DNA of 64,000 nt from Anadara kagoshimensis (GCA_021292105.1 CM037865.1:20787428-20851427), one strand, 5' to 3'. Counted from the first letter of the stretch, positions 1 to 10,185 are shown. Numbers and translations are program-made. Notes: generated by a model not told the origin, from the sequence alone.

Positions 1-56
1 AAGTGAAATATTTCTGACTGGGACGTTAATCACCATTACTCAACTCAGCTCACAAT
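1..56 (+). mobile_element. SINE-A 3' tail, cut by window start
   Basis: The window opens inside the conserved 3' tail shared by the SINEs here (GTGAAATA...GACTGGGACGTTAA...CCATTACTCAACTC). The body lies upstream of the window. The same tail closes the full-length copies at 30224-30553 and 55157-55493. Confidence 0.75.
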
Positions 57-382
57 CAATCACAATAGCATCAACTACTTGTTGGGCGTTTTTGAACCAC
101 TACACGTAAACGATTCCGCTGCTGTATATAACCTGCATTTTGCAAAAGTATAAACACGAAGAAGACAATAACAATGAATTAATGTAAACCCTGTATATAA
201 AAACAACCACGAAACTGAAGAAATGTTCTTTCATAGACATGGTTTTGGTTATCTTGAAATTTTAAGACGCATGCACCTCTTAATGTTACCCCTGCATTCT
301 AGTTCAGTCTTACTAATGTGTACATTGTCTTTACTGATATAACTTATTTCATTTATTGATTCTTTTTCTTACGTTATTTTAC

Positions 383-387
<5 letters not shown>
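57..387. other. interval without recognised gene
   Basis: AT-rich sequence with no open frame of note and no repeat that I could match elsewhere in the window. Confidence 0.5.
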
Positions 388-432
<45 letters not shown>

Positions 433-459
433 CAAATTATTATTATTATTATTATTTAA
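386..459. repeat. (TTA)n microsatellite
   Basis: An ATT/TTA trinucleotide run with one short interruption (ATGCAAATT) near 430-440. Confidence 0.95.
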
Positions 460-784
460 CACTATGAGTTCATTCTAATAAAGTTGCCTATTTATTTATA
501 CATGCTTCTTTTCATTTTTCGGACCAAAAGTTCAATATAGACCTACTTGTAGCTAAATTTCACTTTCTGACCTCGCAAAGCAACTATAACTTCATTATCT
601 GGTAACTTAACACTAAACAGAGCCTAAAGACAACATCTATAAATTTCTGATCTAATGTTTCAAAATATTTTCATTAACAAACTAATAATTGGTTTATATT
701 TTATGCCTGTTTGCACTCAATGAAATTAACAAAGATAGAAGTCTCCATATTCTTTATTCTTATTCAGCATTTTCACATAACTAT

Positions 785-1001
785 GGTACCGACCTGTCGG
801 AAGTTTAACACCGAGCTAACGAAAAATGAGCCCAAGCTTGCCTGTCGAGTGGCATTAGCTAGATGTCAAAAAGCTGCAGTTACATAAATAACAGCTGTTA
901 AAAAGCTGTCGCGATTAAGGTAACGAGGAACTGGCATAAGCCGTCGTTTCTGTTCTAGTACGTTAGCTTAGTGTTAAATTTTCGACAAACCTGTACTGTA
1001 T
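785..1001. mobile_element. TIR family 1 palindromic element
   Basis: A non-coding element of about 217 bp. The left end reads ACCGACCTGTCGGAAGTTTA and the right end is its imperfect reverse complement (TTAGCTTAGTGTTAAA...CCTGTACTGTA). The same ends bound copies at 8087, 12360, 12791, 15784, 18469, 29340 and 60505, so this is a dispersed MITE-like family. TA-containing termini suggest a Tc1/mariner/pogo-type insertion, but this is inference. Confidence 0.85.
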
Positions 1002-1259
1002 AGACATAAATGGTTGATGCACCAATAATTTTTCGTGACGGACCCAATCATTCAGGATATTAAGATATCTATGCCATGTAAATCAACATAATATTTCTTT
1101 ATCCATGAGCAACTGTAGATTAGGTAAACTAATAAACTCAAATAATGTTTTTTGTTTTCAATATAAAAAGTTATCATATAAGTAAATTCGTTTTCAACAC
1201 GGGAATACAAAATTGATCAAATACTTTATAAACTGGATATATTTCAAACCAAACAATAG

Positions 1260-1490
1260 CCAGAACTGGGTAAGGAGAATGCTCTGTTGAAACTTCACGA
1301 TATGAGGTCAATATGAGAGTATAGTATTTTTGAAAAAAGGTTTACATTTGTTACAATGGAATAGTTTGAATGTATCTTGTATAAATTGCAATATATTTAC
1401 GACTGAACTTGAGATATTTCTCTCATATCCAGAACTGGGTAAGGAGAATGCTCTGCTGAAAATCAATGATATGAGGTCAATTTGAGAGTA
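1260..1490. repeat. direct repeat, about 60 bp, two copies
   Basis: CCAGAACTGGGTAAGGAGAA begins at 1260 and again at 1429, and each copy continues for about 60 bp with few differences. The spacing is 169 bp. A small open frame on the minus strand across it shows no recognisable domain. Confidence 0.8.
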
Positions 1491-1744
1491 AAGGCAAAAA
1501 CGTTTAATCGGGATATCAAGGTCATCAACGTTGGCCATCATCACAATATTGGCGTTAAGTATGCTATCGCCATTTCAGATAAAATAAAGTCGTGCAATTT
1601 CGAAAATAAATTTATTTTGTAATGTCAAGAAGACTACTCGTCTGAAGCCTCACACTTTGGTCTTCATTAGGCGTCGAGGTCCGGACTTCACCAGACGTTG
1701 GACTTTATTAGGAGTTGTTACAATGCTATCTTTGTTGGACATAT

Positions 1745-1850
1745 TTATACATTTATATATTCCATGTCCCTTTCATTTTTAATTCATTTTAACGTGACGG
1801 GTGTAGCTAGTTATACAGGGGATGGGAGTTTTGCACTTGTTCCTGAATCC
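1745..1850 (+). mobile_element. 3' UTR remnant of the Penelope-like element
   Basis: A diverged fragment of the 3' UTR that follows the reverse transcriptase at 4466-5465. Shared signatures are TTCCATGT, CCTTTC and ACGTGACGGGTGTAGCTAG. No coding part remains. Confidence 0.6.
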
Positions 1851-2618
1851 CTGATTACTTATTTATGAATACATTTATTATTAATGAAATTAAATACTTT
1901 TTAATTAACAAAAGAAATCTATTTGGCAAAAGCGTAAATAGATATATGCTAAAATAAACAAACAATCATATCAACAACTTTTAAAATCTTCCATATTCGG
2001 ATTGACCTTGTACTGCAAACTGGACATAAAAACAAAATTGTGTCAAACCTTTTAAGAGCAAATCAATATAAGAATATTTTTCTTGTTTTCTTTATGGAAG
2101 TGGGATTATATTTTGATCTGTACCCATTTACAATATATTTACAAAACACTGGTAAATGGGGTATTTTGTATCCAACACATGGCCAATATTCTTGTGTAAA
2201 TTGTTCTCTAAGGAATAAACATACAATCCAAAAAGGTAAACGTGACATGAAAATTTTTTTTTACTCCGGATTCAATCTATGTCAAGGACTTCATTTTCAC
2301 ATACAGTAATTCAATCTTACACTCTAGAGGCATAATTCCATTAGTATGCTATAGACAATAATTGTGTACATGAAAAATATCGTTGAAAGTGAACAATCAT
2401 GAGTTAGCACATCATTTTCTATGACGTTTAGTCAGAAATGTAAGTACTCAATTGTCTTTATTTTGTTAGAGGTAGTTCTCAGCACCTGAGGCGAAAACTT
2501 TTTCCCGAAATATATTTTCCTGGAAATTTGCATGTTGCACACGTATACATGAGTATTGGCTTTGTTGAATACCAAAAGATAGACATATGATTGGGTGTTT
2601 TCAGTAGCATGTGTTAAA
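1851..2618. other. interval without recognised gene
   Basis: AT-rich. The two overlapping open frames of under 90 codons on opposite strands near 2040-2310 have no recognisable domain and look like chance. Confidence 0.5.
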
Positions 2619-2650
2619 CCTCCCCCCCCCCCCCTTTTTTTTTTTTTTTT
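2619..2650. repeat. poly-C / poly-T junction
   Basis: An uninterrupted run of about 15 C followed directly by about 16 T. It could be a retroelement-related homopolymer or a place where assembly length is unreliable. Confidence 0.9.
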
Positions 2651-2852
2651 AGGTTATCTGAATGGATATATGAACATCTGTAAAATGTATCATATGGAGG
2701 ATGAAAGCTGATATTTCCATATCTTTCAATTCTCTTTTGTTTCAAGAATTTTGATTGGTCAGTTCTTTTTTTATATTTTTGCATGAAAGGATTGGCTCTC
2801 CGTGACGTCATGTAAATATGCACGACCTGAAAGATATTTGAATTCATACGCC

Positions 2853-3238
2853 ATATATTTGTACGGTGGCTGAATAAGGCCATGTGGATTATTTTTTTTA
2901 TCTTGTTCCCTCAAGATAGTATCTCGTTCCCTCAAGTTCGTATCTTGTTCCCTCAAGTTAGTACCTCGTTCCCTCAAGATAGTAACTCGTTCCCTCAAGA
3001 TAGTCATCTCGTTCCCTCAAGTTAGTATCTCGTTCCCTCAAGATAGTATCTCGTTCCCTCAAGATAATATCTCGTTCCCTCAAGTTAGTATCTCGTTCCC
3101 TCAAGATAGTAACTTGTTCCCTCAAGATAGTTATTTGATTCCCTCAAGATAGTATCTCGTTCCCTCAACATAGTATCTTCGTCCCTCGAGTAATGATAAC
3201 TAAATCTGTGTTTCCGGGACGCTTTGTTTGAATGGCTT
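2853..3238 (+). repeat. left arm of 4.75 kb inverted repeat
   Basis: The arm runs from GTACGGTGGCTGAATAAGG through a 21-bp minisatellite to CTGTGTTTCCGGGACGC and GAATGGC. The same three parts occur in reverse order on the opposite strand at 6713-7600. No protein is encoded. Confidence 0.9.
2900..3190 (+). repeat. 21-bp minisatellite, about 13-14 units
   Basis: The unit is approximately CTCGTTCCCTCAAGATAGTAT, with variation at a few positions (CTCG/CTTG, AGATAG/AGTTAG). Because 21 is divisible by three it leaves long open frames in several registers. These are artefacts. Confidence 0.95.
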
Positions 3239-3464
3239 GGCCATTCAAGCTATTGAATGTTTCTTATTTTGAATCCAGGGCGAAGTTATTTCTTTGTATT
3301 TCAATTACATTAAAGATATTATACCCATATTATTCAAAACAGAAACTAAATAAGAGGTCACGCTCCTTTATTGACAGAGTTGAATATTTGAGTCTAAGAC
3401 ATATCTTTAGTGACCAGATATGGTGGGCTTAATATTCATTTGAAGTTATTAATTATACCCGTTT

Positions 3465-3672
3465 AATTTTGCACCACTAGACGGCCGTTTCAGATTACAA
3501 TTCCTCATCAGTAGTGCTTGGATAAAAAACTTGAAGTGGACAGCCATTTTTCAAGATGCTGAAAAACATTATCCAAAGACCCAAAATATAATTTACAAAA
3601 CCAAGCTAGCCTAGGGAAATACTTTGCACGATTGAGCGTACTATAGTTGTTGAGGAATTTCAAAATTTAACA
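3465..3672 (-). mobile_element. hammerhead-bearing repeat module, copy 1
   Basis: A non-coding module of about 200 bp that ends, on the minus strand, in a hammerhead-like core. A diverged copy lies on the plus strand at 14104-14283. Shared blocks include TTGAAATTCCTCAA, GCAAAGTATTT, ATTATATTTTGG and ACTACTGATGAGGAATTGTA. Penelope-like retroelements are known to carry hammerhead ribozymes in their terminal repeats, and a Penelope-like RT fragment lies on the same strand 1 kb upstream. Linking the two is inference. Confidence 0.65.
3471..3517 (-). ncRNA. type I hammerhead ribozyme candidate
   Basis: On the minus strand the core boxes appear in order: CTGATGAG (3504-3511), GAAAC (3487-3491) and the cleavage triplet GTC (3480-3482). 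Stem I forms between GCACTA (3512-3517) and TAGTG/TGC (3471-3479). Stem III is minimal, AC-GGCC-GT. Stem II (GGAATTGTAATCT) is weak: a G-U, a G-C and an A-U pair, then a mismatch. All invariant core bases are present, so self-cleavage is plausible but unproven. Confidence 0.6.
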
Positions 3673-4436
3673 AGTGGATGATTTAGATATAACAGTATAT
3701 TTCTGACAATACCAAATGAAATGTCATGCATAATAGTTATGGGTAATGTTGCTTCATCCACGGAGTTATGATCTGTGTTTTTTTTTTTTTTTTCATTATT
3801 TCAATTCAGGGCATAACATAAAAAAATAATCAAAACAACTTGTGTTATTTGTATAAATCTGTAAGTGTATACTGGTGTCCTCAATGAACATTGGTCAGCA
3901 ACTTACTTGCCAAATATAATAATTATAACCATTTCATTACGTCTTTTCATAGTTACAAGATGCTCCGGGTAGCATCCATCAGCACTATTTCAACTAGTCT
4001 GGGCGAGAATTATAACAATTTTAACTATTTTCAACCTTTAATGATTACAAATAAATGTGCGACATGCATACCAAATACCTCAGTCAATCGCATTATAATG
4101 ACTTTGAGCACACTGGCCGTTGCTCTAACTTCAAAATGCCGAGTGTCTGGCGAAGGAAAGATTTTACATTATAGAGCGGATGCTATATAACCATTGCATG
4201 ATCAAGATTAGAATTATGTTAGTGTAGTTAGAAATATACTCGTATCATCAGAAATATCCGGGTTTTATGGCGTTTAGAGGCAAAAGTTCTCACTAAATGA
4301 ACCAGAACAGGGCAGAGTCTTAACGGCTACGAATAATAAATACCTACTTATGACAATCGTAGAAAAATTACGGATAACTTGAAACAGTCTTAAGTACATC
4401 AGCCATTGTTCTCTACGACAGCAATTTGATTTAATT
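3673..4436. other. interval without recognised gene
   Basis: Non-coding, with a poly-T tract at about 3779-3794. A short block near 4136-4160 resembles the inside of SINE-A on the minus strand (GCCGAGTG...TGGCGAA), suggesting an old fragment. Confidence 0.45.
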
Positions 4437-4465
4437 TGATTTAATAGTGTTTAACGTCCCAGTCA
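4437..4465 (-). mobile_element. displaced 3' tail of SINE-A
   Basis: The minus strand reads GACTGGGACGTTAAACACTA, which is the SINE tail. Its body sits 1 kb away at 5466-5675 in the same orientation. The intervening reverse-transcriptase element therefore appears to have inserted into the SINE tail. Confidence 0.7.
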
Positions 4466-4665
4466 AATCAAAAACAAACATACTAATCCATGTCCGAATC
4501 ATAATCCAGAAGAAAAGTAAACACTTTGGAACTGACAAGTTAGGTTAGACACGTGAACTTCCACCAGGGAAGTGAGGCCGGGTGCTCCGGAAGGGTAAGC
4601 ACCTCCTGTTTAGCTAGCTACACCCGTCACGTGTGTAATCAAAATTGTGTGAAAGGAACATGGAA
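4466..4665 (-). mobile_element. 3' UTR of the Penelope-like element
   Basis: Non-coding sequence immediately after the RT stop codon. It recurs, usually without coding sequence, at 1745, 13318, 53880 (after about 30 codons) and 57925. These five copies define a repeat family dominated by 5'-truncated ends, as expected for target-primed retroelements. Confidence 0.75.
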
Positions 4666-5465
4666 CTATGAGACGTCAAATATATCCAGGGCAATCCTGG
4701 ACACAGAGACATTAAACTTATCAACACTACTGTGATGACGGCCATAAAACTTTTTAGAGCCTTGATAAGCCTAGGCTTGCAATATCCCCGAGTCAACATT
4801 TTATTTGCAAGCAGTCTACTTCGTTGTACAAAGTCCCCGTAGTGGGAACAAGCTCTACCATAGCGTATTAATTGGGAAACAAATACACCATAAGCAGGAG
4901 AAGCAGGTATATTGCTGCATAAAAAAGAAAAGTTGACAATAGAAAAATTGAAGTCATCACGTTTGTCATAAAATTTCAAATGTAGCCTTTCGTGTGCGTC
5001 ATAATTCAGGTATAAGTCTAAAAATGAAGCAGAACTTGAGGAATCAGTCGTGTCTTTTATTTCAAGCTCACTAGGATAGATGACATTTACATAGTCTCCA
5101 AATTTAGGATTGTTAAGAGACAGAACGTCATCTATATATCTGTATGTTGAGTTGAATGATTTGGCGACAGTTTTCTCTCCAGATTTAACAAGGTTCTGCT
5201 TCATAAGAATAAAGAAACAAATCAGCAAGTAATGGTGCACAGTTTGTACCCATTGGTATACCGATTGTTTGCTGAAAAACTATATTACCAAACACAACAA
5301 ATATGTTATTCATCAAAAACTCCAACATTTTGTCGATGGTATCCTCAGTATATTTTTGTTTGGAATCCGTATGATGCTTGACAAAATAACCAGAATCCCT
5401 GTTCAGCACCAGATATTTGTATCTTGGCTTACCGTTTTTTGTAAAAGAAAGACAAAATTATTTCA
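4666..5465 (-). pseudogene. broken reverse transcriptase, Penelope-like type (tentative)
   Basis: This is the C-terminal part of a retroelement reverse transcriptase on the minus strand. Motifs in order are GIPMGTNCAPLLADLF (about 5233-5280), the catalytic YRYIDDVLSL (about 5120-5150), then FYDKRDDFNF, a hydrophobic NIPASPAYGVFVSQLIRYGR block, and a FYGRHH-like motif near 4730. The reading frame shifts near 5190-5240, just before the YIDD motif, and again by one base near 4740, so no intact protein is possible. The 5' end is cut at 5465 by junction with a SINE. No GIY-YIG endonuclease domain remains. Assignment to Penelope-like elements rests on motif style and on the nearby hammerhead. Another non-LTR class is possible. 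Confidence 0.7.
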
Positions 5466-5675
5466 CATATATCGAGACGTCGCCAGCTATAGGTAAAGGT
5501 GCAGAAATTGTGATCTGAGCTATGCGCTGATGGCATTGTGGAGTAAGGGTTCTTTAACGTGCCATGCCTACCGTGACACGGTGACGGGAACTCGGTTTTT
5601 AAAGTCTCACCCGAAAGACCCGTAACTTTCATTTCTCAATGCCGAGTGCTTGGCGTAAGAACAGTCACTACCCAT
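5466..5675 (-). mobile_element. SINE-A body, 5' truncated, split by insertion
   Basis: The reverse complement matches the body of full-length SINE-A copies (GGGTAGTGACTGTTC, GCCAAGCACTC, CATGGCACGTTAAAGAACCC, AGCTGGCGACGTCTCGATA). It lacks the tRNA-like head and stops inside the tail at GTGAAATA, where RT sequence begins. The missing tail is at 4437-4465. Confidence 0.8.
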
Positions 5676-6302
5676 ATTCCTCTTATTTAGTTTTTGTTTT
5701 GAATAACATTGGCATAAGATATTGTTTTTTAATCTTTTTTATTGTCCCAGACATTGAATACGGGATGGTCAAGCAGTGTCAGTGTTTGGGGCCGCTGGGC
5801 TCACTTGCCAGGTAACAATAGGTCAACTTTACATACATAAAACATATGTACATATATACAATTGTATACTGTTTGGGGATTCTAGGGATTGATCTAGATT
5901 TTGTAGTAAGGCACATTTCTGATTATTTGGGGGTCTTATTCAAGTAACTATTAAATCACCAGCGGCGTAGCTAGTAAAGAATAAATGTGCAAGCCCGGAG
6001 CAAAAAGCACTAAACGCACCGTAGACTTCTTCACACTAAGAGGTCCGGGTGCATGTTCCCCAGTTAAATTTTGAAAAATAAGAAGCAATTTGATACGTGT
6101 TTCTATACTCTAAAACAATAGTTTCGTGAGTAAAAAGATTACACAAAAAGATAAAGTTTTTGTTACATTCCACTGAGCCGAATTTTCAGAGCCACATTTT
6201 CATCCTATTTTTTCAAAAGACATATTTTACTTCAAAATCTCAACATTTTTGATAAAAAAATAATGTGCAAGCACATGATTACTGGCTTATATGCACGCTA
6301 CG
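5676..6302. other. interval without recognised gene
   Basis: Non-coding. It includes sequence around 5960-6010 and 6260-6310 (GTGCAAGC..., CGTAGCTAG / CTACGTCACTG) that resembles worn ends of a repeat. Nothing in it can be named. Confidence 0.4.
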
Positions 6303-6527
6303 TCACTGATCACTTAAGCTTTTGAGAGTAAGTTTACTATGATATTTGAAAAATATAGCAATACAATCATTTAAAGAAAGGTTATTAAGATTTAAGATTT
6401 TCAAAAATATCAGAAGAAAACGATCAGTAATGTCAGATGAACAGTTAGTAAGGTCAAGCCAGATTAATTCCTTCATCAAGTAACTAAGTAAATGAAAAAA
6501 ATTAAAGGTCTTGTTTCCAATATTCAT
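6303..6527 (-). pseudogene. short leucine-rich-repeat-like open frame
   Basis: A frame of 74 codons with an LRR-like pattern: WLDLTNCSSDITDRFLL followed about 15 residues later by LNNLSLNDC. This spacing and the L-x-L-x-x-C / ITD signature resemble F-box/LRR (FBXL/AMN1-type) repeats. A possible splice acceptor (pyrimidine-rich, TTTACTTAG) precedes it on the minus strand. No neighbouring exon is visible and the region is full of retroelements, so a decayed gene fragment is likelier than a live exon. Chance resemblance in AT-rich DNA is also possible. Confidence 0.25.
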
Positions 6528-6772
6528 AATAATATCTTTTTCAGTATTTACAATTTTTAATACACATTTTTTTCAGTTTTGTCTTGGTTTTTGTTTTTTA
6601 ATCTTTATATAATATAATTGAAATACAATAGAAAAGAATAACTTTGCCTTTGATTCAAAATAAGAAACATGTAACAGCTTGAATAGATCAGCTATCTCCT
6701 CACTCGATCTCCGCCATTCAAACACCGCGTCCCGGAAACACAGATTAATTTATCATTATCTCGAGAGAACGA

Positions 6773-7138
6773 GGGTTTGTTGGTTGGTTAATTGAATCTT
6801 GTTTAATGTCGCATCAGCAGTTTTTCAGCTATTCGCGACGAGAACTAATGTATTAATCTCTATGGAATTATCAATAAACAATTCCGTGTATGCATATGAA
6901 TTATGGTATGGTCTGTCTTGTACTTGCGCGCACGCAGGGCGACTTTAACGTGCTAGCTCACAGATTCAATTCGCCGCAGAGAAGCGTGTCACTCCCCAGT
7001 CCATTATACAGATACCAATAAAGGCCAACGGCAAAGACAATTCACTTTCCCACTTGTGGTCTGAGCGGGACTCGAACTCACAGCGGTGAGAGACCCTGAA
7101 TTTGAAGACTAACGTCTTATCCATTAGGCCACCGCGGC
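6773..7138 (-). mobile_element. SINE-C, tRNA-derived
   Basis: On the minus strand the head has an excellent Pol III A box (TGGCCTAATGG, 7121-7131) and B box (GAGTTCGAGTCC, 7068-7079). The tail is at the other end (ATTAACCAACCAACA). A second copy in the same orientation is at 57455-57828. TCTCGAG(A/G)GAACGAG on both sides is a probable 14-15 bp target duplication, although the flank is itself minisatellite. The tRNA-like part lacks an acceptor stem pair, so it is not a tRNA gene. Confidence 0.85.
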
Positions 7139-7556
7139 CTCTCGAGGGAACGAGATTCTAACTTGAGGGAACAAGATACTATCTTGAGGGAACAAGTTAT
7201 TATCTTGAGGGAACAAGTAACTATCTTGAGGGAACGAGATACTGACTTTAAGGAACAAGTTACTATCTTGAGGGAATGAGATATTATCTTGAGGGAACAA
7301 GTTACTATCTTGAGGGAACGAGATACTAACTTGAGGGAATGAGATATTATCTTGAGGGAACAAGTTACCATCTTGAGGGAACGAGATACTAACTTGAGGG
7401 AACGAGATGACTATCTTGAGGGAACGAGTTACTATCTTGAGGGAACGAGATACTAACTTGAGGGAACGAGATATTATCTTGAGGGAACGAGATACTAACT
7501 TGAGGGAACAAGATACTATCTTGAGGGAACGAGATATTAACTTGAGGGAACGAGAT
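7139..7556 (-). repeat. 21-bp minisatellite, about 20 units
   Basis: The unit CTTGAGGGAACGAGATACTAA is the reverse complement of the array at 2900-3190. Units alternate AACTTGAG and ATCTTGAG, and some carry ACAAG for ACGAG. Confidence 0.95.
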
Positions 7557-7600
7557 AAAAAATATTTTTTACATGGCCTTATTCAGCCACCGTATATTTG

Positions 7601-8086
7601 CATACGGTTCTATTAAATAGTTTATGTTTAATTTTATGATTTGATTTTTTTAAAATGCAATAAAAATGAAAATAATCTTTTTGTTTACAGAAACAAATGA
7701 AATAATACTGCACATTTTGCACACGTAGTATTATTCGCGTGTAATTCGCTAAAAAAAACAATGTGCAAAATATCCGATTCTTTCATTTTTCCATGAAAAA
7801 AAGAAAGGAAGATAATACATCTATTTTTATAATGGTTGGGAATGAGTTATGTCACATAATTATTATATAAACACATTTGTTTTTATATATCTTCCATATG
7901 ACCTCAAAATTGTTAATGTTGTTTTTTATTGGCAATTTCCATAAGGAATCGTAAATAATAATCACAATCATTTCAGTATATAGGCCAGTGATGTGAAGTA
8001 GGTTACAAAATGTATCCTAGAATCCTAGTAAAATTGGAACCAATTCGCATCAATGATAATGTTTGATAATCTTGTTTCTATTACAT
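7601..8086. other. interval without recognised gene
   Basis: AT-rich sequence. I see no repeat match and no coding signal. Confidence 0.5.
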
Positions 8087-8296
8087 AGTACTGCCATGTA
8101 GAAAGTTTAACACCAAGTTAAGGCATTAGTGCCGAATCTCTAGCCATCTAGTTATCGTTAAAAATTGTCGGCCACCGCAAATTATCTCTAGGCATCATTT
8201 CAGTCCCTGGCTACCCATATCTCGGTCACTCGGCAGTCAAGCTTCGACTCCTTTTCGTTTGTGCAATGTTAAACTTTCGACTGGCCTGTGTTATAA
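8087..8296. mobile_element. TIR family 1 element
   Basis: The left end has GAAAGTTTAACACCAAGTTA and the right end TTAAACTTTCGACTGGCCTG. It is a diverged copy with no coding capacity. Confidence 0.75.
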
Positions 8297-8543
8297 AGCA
8301 TTGTTTGATGTCGGGATACGATCTTGATCATAAATACTAAGCATGGACAAAAACGATTCCTGGAGCAAAATTTAAACTACAAATTTATAATTCCAGGGAC
8401 AATGTCGGTATAATGAAGCTTAGTTCTGTAGATTTTTCTAAATTATTATTTCTTCTCCTTGATCTGCCTAGCAGATTATCTTGGGGGTAACGTGTATCAG
8501 ATATTCCTCTTTTCTATTTCTATAATCAAGTTACCCCAAATTT

Positions 8544-8684
8544 AATAGACTGATCACTATTTTTTATGTTCCGAGCCATATTTTTTCTGATACATGGCTT
8601 CTAATAAAATTATAATAGACTAATCACAACTTTTTATGTTCCGAGTCATATTGCTTTTTTCTCATACATGACTCCTAATAAAAT
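8544..8684. repeat. 70-bp tandem duplication
   Basis: Two copies of a block starting AATAGACTGATCAC / AATAGACTAATCAC at 8544 and 8614, each ending CTAATAAAATTAT. Confidence 0.85.
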
Positions 8685-9574
8685 TATTTTGATACAATAT
8701 GGTCAGATTTTAATTTATATTGGTTCCCGTGTATTGGCTACAGCGCCAATATAATAATTTTGCAGCATTGTGTCTAGCGACTTTAAGAGGTGTGTGACCT
8801 ACATTTAGTAGTTATAAAACCTGATAAAACATCAAAATAATACATCTGCGGCTTTGTGTCTAGCATTTGTGAAGAGAAAACAAAAGTATTAAAGCATTGA
8901 ATGGGTCAATGAGAAATAATCTGAACTTTGTGCACTGTGGAGTTTGCCAAATGAAACATTTTACATCATTTTGACAATTTTAGTAATTGCTTTTTCAAAT
9001 GACATGTATATACAGATATAAATATATTTGTAGCTAAAGTATTTGTCTCCACGATTGGAAATATCCAATGTAATCAGATGCAAGAACAGAAGCAAATATT
9101 GAAAATAACAACATAAGACAAAACACAAAATATTGAACACTGTTTACAAAACGACGGGTGATAAATGTTGTCTAGCAGTGTGGTTAAAGCACTTTCAATA
9201 CCCAATGGTCCACAGAGACGCAAAATCGTATTCTATAGTTTCTTTTATAACAATTTCAAATAATATAGCGCTTTCAAAGACATCTTTGGTCGTACAAAAA
9301 TAAATAAAATATCAATCTATAATAGTTTTAGATACTATCAATCAAAAATCAAAAACCGATAGTGTCAATACATAAAATTTAAATAAAATTAATTAATGAT
9401 TGTATTACATGGCTTTGTTCAATTTTTGAACTCATAACTTTAATATCCAATATTAATTACCAATAAAGGTAGCTAAAATTCTTCAATGTTATCCTTAAAT
9501 AACACAGCCCTGTTGATGATAGATTTGACAAAATAAAAACTGACGCCTCTTGTTTTCAGAAATGCTCCAGTGAG
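8685..9574. other. interval without recognised gene
   Basis: Non-coding. I see no open frame, tRNA-like box pair or repeat match. Confidence 0.5.
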
Positions 9575-9766
9575 TGGTATTTACGAACCAATGACCCGCA
9601 TTTACAACCTGTCAATCAAAATCACGGGTACTCTGGTTCAGACAGCTGCATGGGTGAAATATAATGGTGCAAGCTTCATGATAAGATGACATTGGCAGGT
9701 GGTATCTACTAAACAATGGTACGCATTTATATACTGTCACTCAAAACTACGATTACTCTGGTTCAG
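9575..9766. repeat. 67-bp block duplicated at 125-bp spacing
   Basis: The block TGGTATTTACGAACCAATG... to TACTCTGGTTCAG at 9575 recurs at 9700 with about four-fifths identity. The first copy directly follows a splice-acceptor-like CTCTTGTTTTCAG and is open in two frames for about 35 codons. No domain is recognisable. Confidence 0.65.
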
Positions 9767-10185
9767 CCGGTTAAAACAGCTAATTGTGAAAGTCAGAAAA
9801 ACAAACAACAGAATCTCATTAATGTTACAAAACGAAAATGAACACTTATCTTTTTAAAAAAACAATTTGTGATAGTACTTGATGTCGTAGCGTGCTAAAT
9901 TATGTATTTTGTCACTCATTTTTAAAATTTCAAGAAACGCATAAGATACCAGCATGCATATTAATACATTCTATGGTAGAGTGGATGGCGTGCACTTGCA
10001 CCAAGTATTAACGAAACAATTGACCCATTGCGTCACTGGCATGCAAAGAAGCGTTTGACGCGAAATTGGCATAATAAGTGTTTAATAGTACTAGAAAGTT
10101 GTGCACATCTGAAAATTTGAACCTCGTCACATAAAAGGAAGCTAGCGTCTCTAGGGACATCGGTGACATAGTGATCAGAGGCGCT

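Larger units (their letters stand above)
6713..7600 (-). repeat. right arm of 4.75 kb inverted repeat
   Basis: The arm begins GCCATTCAAACACCGCGTCC, contains the 21-bp minisatellite in reverse orientation, and ends with CATGGCCTTATTCAGCCACC, mirroring 2853-3238. It is longer because a SINE (6773-7138) has inserted near its inner end. Confidence 0.9.

Noticed and set aside
2771-3007. Open frames across 2614-3007, 7117-7371 and 7407-7616
   Set aside because: They are translations of a 21-bp minisatellite, open in several registers on both strands.
4437-4665. A shared 3' tail between SINE-A and the Penelope-like element, suggesting the element mobilises the SINE
   Set aside because: The tail at 4437-4465 is better explained as the displaced tail of the SINE split at 5466. 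The other 3' UTR copies (53880, 57925) lack it.
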